13,013 bases of DNA, taken from positions 1 to 13,013 of the forward strand of contig JBMLOR010000010.1 of assembly GCA_049242865.1 (NCBI GenBank), written 5' to 3'. Made by a program: the position numbers and the translations under genes. Source of the stretch: CAIVPM01 sp049242865. GTDB taxonomy: Bacteria; Bacteroidota; Bacteroidia; Chitinophagales; Chitinophagaceae. Positions 7,706 to 13,013 of this stretch are shown here, piece after piece. The first letter of the stretch is position 1. Each line of letters opens with the position of its first letter. The notes under the pieces are model-generated. The model searched no databases and was not told the origin of the DNA. It saw only the letters and a list, made by a program, of their open reading frames with translations.

Positions 7706-9385
7706 CTAAGGCCTTTTGCTTTTTTGCATCAACACAAATTTTTCGAATTGTGATAGAGAAAAACTACTCAAGTTTTGCTCTTTAGTTAATGTAGTTTTTT
7801 GGGCAGCTAAAACCCCATATCTGCAATCATCAAACCCGTCAATATTATGTGCATCAGGATTAATGCTTATTAATACTTGCTTTTGTAGTGCATAGTCAAT
7901 AAACTTCCAATCCATATCTAATCTTCTAGGGTGTGCATTTAATTCAATTACTACATTATTTGCTGCACAGGCATCAATTATTTTATAATGATTTATAGGA
8001 TAGCCATTTCTTCCTAAAAGCAATCTACCAGTACAATGCCCAAGTATGGATGTATAAGGATTTTCAATAGCTTTAATTAATCTAAACATAGCCTTGTCTT
8101 CTGTCATATTTAAATTACTATGTATCGATGCAATTACTACATCAAATAATGCTAAAATATCATTTTCATAATCCAAATTTCCATCACTTAAAATATCACT
8201 TTCAATGCTTTTAAAAATTTTAAAATTTCCTAATGCTTTGTTTAGCGATTCAACTTCATCGTGCTGTGCCATTACTTTTTCTACACTTAGCCCTTGGGCA
8301 TAAAATGCAGTTTTACTGTGGTCGCTTATTACTAAATATTCGTAGCCTTTTTGTTTAGCAGCAGTTGACATTTGTTGCAAAGTATGAGCACCATCACTCC
8401 AAGTACTATGGCTATGAATTATGCCCTTAATATCTAAAAACTCAATAGAGTTTGGTATTGCATTAGCTTTTGAAAGTTCAACAAATAATGGATTTGCCCT
8501 TTGGCAAGGTTTAATAAATTGTAAATTGTAGGCATTAAATAAATTTAATTCATCAGCAAAACTTTGGTTCACATTAAAGCTAGTTTGCTTCAAAAATTCT
8601 TTATAAAAATCTTCGCTACAACTTTTTACAAATTGAGTTACTACAAAGTTTTGTTTGGCACATAAATAAAAAACCAAAAGTATATTTTCCTTTCCTTTAA
8701 AAACTATTTCATTATTATTTTCTTCCTCAACTTCATATCCATTAGGAGTTAAAAAACTTTTTAACTGTTGGGCAGAAATAGTAGTTGTAAATTCAATTTT
8801 ATTCAACACATCTTCTTGCCTTAAAAAAGCTCCTGTAAGTTCAGTTAATTCTGCAGCAAATGCATTTTTAAAAGCCATTACAAAAGCTTGGGCATAAGGT
8901 TCAGCTTGGGCATACAAATAGTTGCCCAAAGTGCCCAAATAAAATTCAATGCTTTCTCTAATACTTGCCTGTGATTTTTCGCCAAAACCTTTGTAATTGG
9001 TTAACCTGTTTTCGTTGCAAGCATATAATAATTCTGCAATACTTTCAATTTGCATTTCTTTCCATACAATAGCAATTTTTTTTGGTCCTAGCCCTTTAAT
9101 GTTTTGCAGCATTTCTAAAACTCCATCTGGAGTTTTAAGTAAATAATCTTGCAATACAGATAAACTTCCATTTTGCAATTGCTCTATAACTTTTTCACCA
9201 ACACTTTTGCCAATTCCTCTAATAGAGAATATTTTTTCTTGAGGAAGTTCTGTAATTTCAGTTGGCAAATTTTCAATTGCAAAAGCTGCATTAGCATAAG
9301 TTTTAGATTTAAAATTATCTGCATCATGAATATCAATTAATTTCGATAGCAAAGAAAAATTATCGGCAATTTGGGCGTTTGTCAT
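7706..9385 (-). CDS. polX: PolX-family protein: HhH motifs, degenerate polymerase palm, intact PHP phosphoesterase
   Basis: A 559-residue protein, close to the usual length of bacterial PolX. The ATG at 9385 starts MTNAQIADNFSLLSKL, the expected family N-terminus; a 17-codon TTG extension to 9436 is rejected because it would run through the promoter box. Helix-hairpin-helix motifs lie at 55-65 (IRGIGKSVGEK), 96-108 (IKGLGPKKIAIVW) and 131-139 (YKGFGEKSQ). The palm block that normally reads GSxRRGxxxxxDxD is GAFLRQEDVLNKIEF (185-199), lacking both catalytic Asp, and the third Asp is not evident (ILLVFYLC). The C-terminal PHP domain is complete: HSH (324-326), ISDH (353-356), Glu395, His422, His450, NAHPRR (483-488) and Asp511/His513. 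A 3'-5' exonuclease or other phosphoesterase role in base-excision-type repair is inferred; polymerase activity looks unlikely. Divergent from kdsA. Confidence 0.9.
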   Translation of the reverse strand: MTNAQIADNFSLLSKLIDIHDADNFKSKTYANAAFAIENLPTEITELPQEKIFSIRGIGKSVGEKVIEQLQNGSLSVLQDYLLKTPDGVLEMLQNIKGLGPKKIAIVWKEMQIESIAELLYACNENRLTNYKGFGEKSQASIRESIEFYLGTLGNYLYAQAEPYAQAFVMAFKNAFAAELTELTGAFLRQEDVLNKIEFTTTISAQQLKSFLTPNGYEVEEENNNEIVFKGKENILLVFYLCAKQNFVVTQFVKSCSEDFYKEFLKQTSFNVNQSFADELNLFNAYNLQFIKPCQRANPLFVELSKANAIPNSIEFLDIKGIIHSHSTWSDGAHTLQQMSTAAKQKGYEYLVISDHSKTAFYAQGLSVEKVMAQHDEVESLNKALGNFKIFKSIESDILSDGNLDYENDILALFDVVIASIHSNLNMTEDKAMFRLIKAIENPYTSILGHCTGRLLLGRNGYPINHYKIIDACAANNVVIELNAHPRRLDMDWKFIDYALQKQVLISINPDAHNIDGFDDCRYGVLAAQKTTLTKEQNLSSFSLSQFEKFVLMQKSKRP

Positions 9386-9389
9386 GATA

Positions 9390-9397
9390 CAAAAGTA
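9390..9397 (-). promoter_or_regulatory. -7 promoter box of the PolX gene
   Basis: TACTTTTG on the minus strand matches the Bacteroidota -7 consensus TAnnTTTG. It ends 4 nt before the ATG at 9385, so transcription should begin at or very near the start codon (leaderless mRNA). No clear -33 TTTG at the usual spacing was seen. Confidence 0.6.
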
Positions 9398-9417
9398 AGT
9401 TGAATTTGTTATTTTGA

Positions 9418-9557
9418 TAATTAGCCAATTCAACAATCAGCTAATTGAAGAATAGTAAATAATCTACTTTTTAAGATTCATCAATCAATAAACAAAAATT
9501 AGTACATAAGCTAATTAGCACATTAGCTAATTGTGGAATTGCAGAATTGGCTAATTC
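9418..9557. repeat. Divergent intergenic region with 13-bp inverted repeat and 8-bp-period degenerate repeats
   Basis: AATTAGCCAATTC (9419-9431) and GAATTGGCTAATT (9544-9556) are perfect 13-bp inverted copies lying behind the two divergent -7 boxes. On the left, successive octamers read TAATTAGC, CAATTCAA, CAATCAGC, TAATTGAA (9418-9449). On the right, CTAATTAG, CACATTAG, CTAATTG (7 nt), TGGAATTG, CAGAATTG, GCTAATTC (9511-9557). AGCTAATT occurs at 9439, 9509 and 9525. This is either a low-complexity repeat typical of the genome or a set of regulator sites. Confidence 0.55.
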
Positions 9558-9568
9558 TTTTACTTTTG
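9538..9568 (+). promoter_or_regulatory. kdsA promoter (-33 ATTG, 19-bp spacer, -7 TACTTTTG)
   Basis: The -7 box TACTTTTG (9561-9568) fits TAnnTTTG, and TTG at 9539-9541 sits 19 bp upstream, within the Bacteroidota spacing range. Only CAAA separates the box from the ATG at 9573, implying a leaderless transcript, the same geometry as the divergent PolX promoter. Confidence 0.65.
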
Positions 9569-9572
9569 CAAA

Positions 9573-10397
9573 ATGTTACCTAATTTTTTATCAGATTTAT
9601 TTAAAAATCAATCGTATAATCCTAATAACTTTTTTCTAATTGCTGGTCCTTGTGTTGTAGAAAGTGAAGAAATTGTAATGGAAATTGCCGATAGCGTTAG
9701 CAATTCTTGCAAAAAACTTGGTATTCCTTATGTTTTTAAAGCTAGTTATAGAAAGGCCAACAGAACTAGTGCTTCATCGTTTACTGGTTTAGGTGATGAC
9801 ATTGGCTTAAATCTTATAAAAAAAGTAGGTACAACTTATAATTTACCAACCACAAGCGATGTTCATGCACACGAAGAATGTGCCATTGCTGCTCCTTTTA
9901 TTGATATTTTACAAATTCCAGCATTTTTGTGTAGGCAAACTGATTTATTGCTTGCTGCTGCTGAAACTGGCAAAATTGTAAATGTAAAAAAAGGCCAATT
10001 TTTAAGTGGCCCATCCATGAAATTTGCTGTTGATAAAATTAAAAAAGCTGGCAATAACCAAATCATGCTTACTGAGCGTGGCACTACTTTTGGCTATCAA
10101 GATTTAGTGGTTGATTATAGAAATATTCCTTGGATGCAAGAGCATCAAACCCCAGTAATTATGGATGTTACCCATAGCTTACAACAACCTAACCAAACAA
10201 GTGGCATTACAGGAGGTAATCCTCAACTTATAAGCACTATTGCAAAAGCAGCTATTGCAGTTGGTGCAAATGGATTATTTATTGAAACACATCCTAAGCC
10301 TAGCGAAGCTAAAAGTGATGGAGCAAATATGTTACAGCTGCAACATTTAGAACCTTTATTGGAACAATTGGTAAAAATTAGAGCTAGTATTATCTAA
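9573..10397 (+). CDS. kdsA: 3-deoxy-8-phosphooctulonate (Kdo-8-P) synthase, metal-dependent type
   Basis: KdsA condenses phosphoenolpyruvate with arabinose 5-phosphate to give Kdo-8-phosphate, a cytoplasmic step of lipopolysaccharide inner-core synthesis. The 274-residue protein has normal length and the family motifs: FFLIAGPCVVESEE (20-33), FKASYRKANRTSASSFTG (55-72), TTSDVHAHEEC (93-103), QIPAFLCRQTDLL (114-126), GQFLSGPSMK (141-150), LTERGTTFGYQDLVVDYR (166-183) and IETHPKPSEAKSDG (237-250). Cys27 stands where metal-independent enzymes such as that of E. coli have Asn; with His201, Glu238 and Asp249 it completes the four-ligand metal site of the Aquifex-type enzymes. The usual FD of KANR-type motifs is YR here. 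It starts 4 nt after a -7 box and is divergent from PolX; yidC follows after 110 bp with its own promoter box. Confidence 0.96.
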   Translation: MLPNFLSDLFKNQSYNPNNFFLIAGPCVVESEEIVMEIADSVSNSCKKLGIPYVFKASYRKANRTSASSFTGLGDDIGLNLIKKVGTTYNLPTTSDVHAHEECAIAAPFIDILQIPAFLCRQTDLLLAAAETGKIVNVKKGQFLSGPSMKFAVDKIKKAGNNQIMLTERGTTFGYQDLVVDYRNIPWMQEHQTPVIMDVTHSLQQPNQTSGITGGNPQLISTIAKAAIAVGANGLFIETHPKPSEAKSDGANMLQLQHLEPLLEQLVKIRASII

Positions 10398-10442
10398 TTT
10401 TCCATTTTACGCCTCATTTACTGTAATAAATCCTTTGTAATA

Positions 10443-10463
10443 GCTACTACCTAAAGCAGTAGC
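10443..10463. repeat. Small inverted repeat just upstream of the yidC -7 box
   Basis: GCTACT (10443-10448) and AGTAGC (10458-10463) form a 6-bp stem with a 9-nt loop, 45 bp past the kdsA stop and 3 bp before the yidC -7 box. It could attenuate the kdsA transcript or act as an operator; there is no U tract, so a terminator is weakly supported. Confidence 0.3.
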
Positions 10464-10466
10464 CCT

Positions 10467-10474
10467 TACTTTTG
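10467..10474 (+). promoter_or_regulatory. -7 promoter box of yidC
   Basis: TACTTTTG matches TAnnTTTG and is identical to the boxes of kdsA and polX. Transcription would start near 10480, giving a leader of about 28 nt before the ATG at 10508. A TTTG at 10434-10437 is 29 bp upstream, longer than the usual spacing, so the -33 element is uncertain. The TTG at 10472 that opens the longest reading frame lies inside this box. Confidence 0.55.
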
Positions 10475-10507
10475 CACCCTCAAAAAATAAAGTTTAAAAA
10501 TTTAATA

Positions 10508-12361
10508 ATGAAGCTGGATAAGAATACCGTAATTGGTACAGTGTTGTTGGTAATATTATTTGTAACCATGTTTTGGTACAACAATAAACAACAAAATGCT
10601 TACGCCGAATATCAACAAAAAATAAAAGATAGCACTGCAAAAGCCGAAGCTATTAAAGCAAAAAATCAAGCAAATACCCCATCGGTAATTGAGCAAAAAA
10701 AACTTGATAGTGCAAAAAATGCTGCTAAAGCTGGTACGCTTATAAATGCTATAAATGGCAAAGAAGAGTTAACTGTAATTGAAAATAATTTAGCTAAATA
10801 TTACTTTAGCAACAATGGTGGTGTTATAAAATTTGTTGAACTTAAAAAGTACAAAAGTTTTGATAGCAGCTTAGTAAAACTTGGTACAGATAACGACAAG
10901 CTTGGCTATAAAATTAATACTGGCAATAACAATGCTGTTGCTACCAACGAGTTAAGTTTTACAAAAACTTCTATCGAAAAATTACCAAATGGCGACCAAA
11001 AAGTTATTTATGCTTTACAAGATAGCACAGGTAATGCTATTACACATGAGTACATTGTTAAGGCTGATGCTTATATGGTTGATTGGAATATAAATGTTAA
11101 CAACCCTGCAAAATATTTCACCAATAACCAACTTAACTTTTTTTGGAAAAGTAGCACCACTCAACACGAAAGAAGTGCCAAATACGAAAAACAACAAGTT
11201 AGCAACATTTGCTTTTTAGAAAACAAAGAGTTTGATTACATAAGCAGCAACCTAAACCACAAATTCGAAAAACCTTTGGGTTGGATGAGTGTGGTACAAC
11301 AATTTTTTAACACAACATTAGTTGCAAAAAATGAGTTTAAAACGGGTGAAGTTAACTGGAACAGAACTCCAGAAGATAGCAATAAAGTATTAGCAAATAT
11401 TGATGCTGTATTCAGTACAACATTACCCACTGCTAATACTATTAGTTTTCCAATGCAAATGTATTTTGGGCCAAACGACTTTAACATCTTAAAAAAACAA
11501 GAGCCTGCCGAAATGGAACGTATCATAAATTTTGGTAGAGATATGTATGCTTTTGTACGCCCAATAAATAAATTCATCATCATGCCTGTGTTCAACTTTT
11601 TATCGAGCATGATAAGTAATTATGGGTGGGTTATTTTATTGCTTACAGTTTTAATTCGTTTAATTACTGCTCCTTTAATGTATGGTAGTTATGTAAGTGG
11701 TGCTAAAATGAAAGTTTTAAGACCCGAACTCGACACTATAAAAAAGAAGTTTGGAGATGATCAACAAGGTTTTGCAATGGAGCAAATGAAATTGTTTAGA
11801 GAAGCTGGTGTAAACCCTTTAGGTGGCTGCATTCCAGCCCTTTTACAAATTCCAATTTTCTTTGCATTGTATAGCTTTTTTAATAGTGCTATTGCATTAA
11901 GAGGAGAAGCATTTTTATGGAGTAAAGATTTAAGTAGCCACGACGAAATTTTAACCTGGGGCTTTAATATTCCTGGCTTAGGTAGCCATTTAAGTTTATT
12001 TACAATTACTGCCGTGCTTACAAGTTTTTTAATAAGCATATACAACATGGCAAGTACGCCAACGCAAGATAATCCTGCGTTAAAATACATGCCTTACATT
12101 TTCCCTTTCATTTTATTTTTTGTATTTAACAATTTACCATCAGCACTTACTTGGTACTACACAGTTAGTAATGCTATTACTTTATTGTTGCAATTTGTAA
12201 TTCAAAAATATATTATCAACCATGATAAAATTTTAGCTCAAATTGAAGAAAAAAGAAAGAATCCTAAAAAGAAGGAAAAAAGCAAATGGCAAGAAAGGCT
12301 AGAACAAATGCAAGAAAGCCAAAGAAAGCTACAAGAAATGAAGAATAAAGCTAAGAAGTAG
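10508..12361 (+). CDS. yidC: Membrane protein insertase YidC (Oxa1/Alb3 family)
   Basis: YidC inserts and folds inner-membrane proteins, alone or with SecYEG. The ATG at 10508 gives a 617-residue protein starting MKLDKNTVIGTVLLVILF, an N-terminal membrane anchor (residues about 8-24) typical of Gram-negative YidC; the 12-codon TTG extension is rejected because it starts inside the -7 box. A long periplasmic P1 domain spans about 85-330, preceded by a Lys/Ala/Gln-rich linker. The conserved Oxa1 core follows: a helix with the hydrophilic-groove Arg383 (VLIRLITAPLMYGS), a cytoplasmic hairpin (KMKVLRPELDTIKKKFGDD, EAGVNPLGGCIPALLQIPIF), then further membrane helices ending in LPSALTWYYTVSNAITLLLQ. 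The cytoplasmic tail (about 575-617) is strongly basic and probably coiled-coil, fitting ribosome contact. It is followed by aspS after 55 bp, same strand, perhaps co-transcribed. Confidence 0.96.
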   Translation: MKLDKNTVIGTVLLVILFVTMFWYNNKQQNAYAEYQQKIKDSTAKAEAIKAKNQANTPSVIEQKKLDSAKNAAKAGTLINAINGKEELTVIENNLAKYYFSNNGGVIKFVELKKYKSFDSSLVKLGTDNDKLGYKINTGNNNAVATNELSFTKTSIEKLPNGDQKVIYALQDSTGNAITHEYIVKADAYMVDWNINVNNPAKYFTNNQLNFFWKSSTTQHERSAKYEKQQVSNICFLENKEFDYISSNLNHKFEKPLGWMSVVQQFFNTTLVAKNEFKTGEVNWNRTPEDSNKVLANIDAVFSTTLPTANTISFPMQMYFGPNDFNILKKQEPAEMERIINFGRDMYAFVRPINKFIIMPVFNFLSSMISNYGWVILLLTVLIRLITAPLMYGSYVSGAKMKVLRPELDTIKKKFGDDQQGFAMEQMKLFREAGVNPLGGCIPALLQIPIFFALYSFFNSAIALRGEAFLWSKDLSSHDEILTWGFNIPGLGSHLSLFTITAVLTSFLISIYNMASTPTQDNPALKYMPYIFPFILFFVFNNLPSALTWYYTVSNAITLLLQFVIQKYIINHDKILAQIEEKRKNPKKKEKSKWQERLEQMQESQRKLQEMKNKAKK

Positions 12362-12416
12362 TTAGTAGTTAATAATATTAATCTACAATAATCAATCAAT
12401 AAATCGTCAATACATC
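12362..12416 (+). other. yidC-aspS spacer with heptamer-like repeats
   Basis: The tandem GTAGTTA GTAGTTA (12358-12371) overlaps the yidC stop. It is followed by AATCTAC AATAATC AATCAAT AAATCGT (12380-12407) leading to the aspS ATG. No TAnnTTTG box or terminator is seen, so aspS may be read through from yidC. ATCAATCAATAAA (12391-12403) is identical to 9480-9492 in the polX-kdsA intergenic region. Confidence 0.4.
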
Positions 12417-13013
12417 ATGTTTCGTTCACATACTTGCGGAGAATTAAGAATAGAAAATGTAAACCAGCAAACCACTTTAGCGGGTTGGGTACAAACTATC
12501 AGAAAATTTGGTAGTATCACATTTGTAGATTTAAGAGATAGATATGGTATAACTCAATTGTTATTTGGTGAAGAATTACAAACCCAATTAGATGCCAATC
12601 CCTTGGGGCGTGAATTTGTATTACAAGTTAAAGGAACTGTAACAGAGCGAAGCAGTAAAAACAAAAATATTCCCACAGGTGAAGTAGAAATTACTGTGTC
12701 AAGTTTTACCATTTTAAATAAATCAGAAGTTCCTCCATTTACCATTCAAGATGATACAGATGGTGGTGATGATTTAAGAATGAAATATCGCTACTTAGAT
12801 TTAAGAAGAAATGCCGTAAAAAAGAACTTAGAACTTAGATATGCAGTAAACCGCAGTGCCAGAAATTATTTGCACGAAAATAATTTCATGGATATTGAAA
12901 CACCTTTTTTAATTAAAAGCACTCCTGAAGGTGCAAGAGATTTTGTTGTACCAAGTAGAATGAATGCTGGTCAATTTTATGCCTTGCCTCAAAGTCCACA
13001 AACCTTTAAACAA
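12417..13013 (+). CDS. aspS: Aspartyl-tRNA synthetase (5' part, cut by window edge)
   Basis: AspS charges tRNA-Asp with aspartate in the cytoplasm (class IIb synthetase). Exactly 199 codons are present of a protein usually near 580-590 residues. MFRSHTCGELR is the standard bacterial N-terminus. The OB-fold anticodon-binding domain occupies about 17-100 (LAGWVQTIRKFGSITFVDLR, DRYGITQ). MKYRYLDLRR (122-131) opens the catalytic domain; motif 1 ends in DIETPFL with the dimer-interface Pro163. STPEGARDFVVPSR (168-181) is the flipping-loop/aspartate-pocket segment and ALPQSPQTFKQ (189-199) the start of the active site. The start ATG is supported by the family N-terminus; no Shine-Dalgarno is present, as expected for the phylum. 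Whether it also charges tRNA-Asn cannot be decided from this part. Confidence 0.96.
   Translation, partial: MFRSHTCGELRIENVNQQTTLAGWVQTIRKFGSITFVDLRDRYGITQLLFGEELQTQLDANPLGREFVLQVKGTVTERSSKNKNIPTGEVEITVSSFTILNKSEVPPFTIQDDTDGGDDLRMKYRYLDLRRNAVKKNLELRYAVNRSARNYLHENNFMDIETPFLIKSTPEGARDFVVPSRMNAGQFYALPQSPQTFKQ

Noticed and set aside
9386..9436. TTG-initiated 17-residue N-terminal extension of the PolX protein
   Set aside because: It would cross the -7 box at 9390-9397, and the family N-terminus begins at the ATG at 9385.
11236..11610. Minus-strand 124-codon frame inside yidC
   Set aside because: Antisense shadow of the YidC periplasmic domain, with no recognisable product.

Overview
The window looks like a scaffold piece from a low-GC (roughly one third GC by eye) member of the Bacteroidota, most likely near the Chitinophagales. 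The evidence is: Bacteroidota-type -7 promoter boxes (TAnnTTTG) and no Shine-Dalgarno sequences; long Ser/Thr/Asn-rich surface proteins with Ig-like repeats; a paired DUF1800/DUF1501 locus; and a long YidC with a large periplasmic domain. A run of 100 Ns (5975-6074) is an assembly gap, so the true distance across it is unknown.

Layout. Positions 1-4120 (minus strand) hold two secreted surface or adhesin-like proteins. The first (1-1924) is cut by the window edge and carries a signal peptide, a CshA-like region, an SdrD-B-like domain and tandem 78-residue Ig-like modules. The second (2078-4120) has an IgGFc-binding-type domain followed by Ig-like domains, the last of which is clearly related to the modules of its neighbour. 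A 612-bp non-coding stretch (4121-4732) follows, with an 82-bp imperfect inverted repeat. Next is a DUF1800 -> DUF1501 pair (7547 down to 4733, minus strand), interrupted by the gap. A PolX-family protein (7706-9385, minus) is divergent from a rightward housekeeping cluster: kdsA (Kdo-8-phosphate synthase), yidC (membrane protein insertase) and the 5' third of aspS (aspartyl-tRNA synthetase).

How the genes relate. kdsA feeds lipopolysaccharide core synthesis and yidC inserts inner-membrane proteins. With aspS they form a housekeeping block, although yidC has its own -7 box. The surface proteins and the DUF1501 protein carry export signals and belong to the envelope or cell surface. The functions of DUF1800 and DUF1501 are not established.

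Most noteworthy points: (i) the PolX homologue keeps every recognisable PHP metal ligand but lacks the polymerase catalytic aspartates, so it looks like a nuclease rather than a polymerase; (ii) PolX and kdsA are driven by mirror-image TACTTTTG boxes, each 4 nt from its ATG, implying leaderless transcripts, with a 13-bp inverted repeat and 8-bp-period degenerate repeats between them; (iii) degenerate 7-bp repeats run from the DUF1501 start straight into the assembly gap; (iv) the TTG that opens the longest yidC frame is the end of a promoter box, so the real start is 36 bp downstream. No clearly novel multi-gene defence or mobile system is visible. No tRNA, rRNA, CRISPR or transposase was found.
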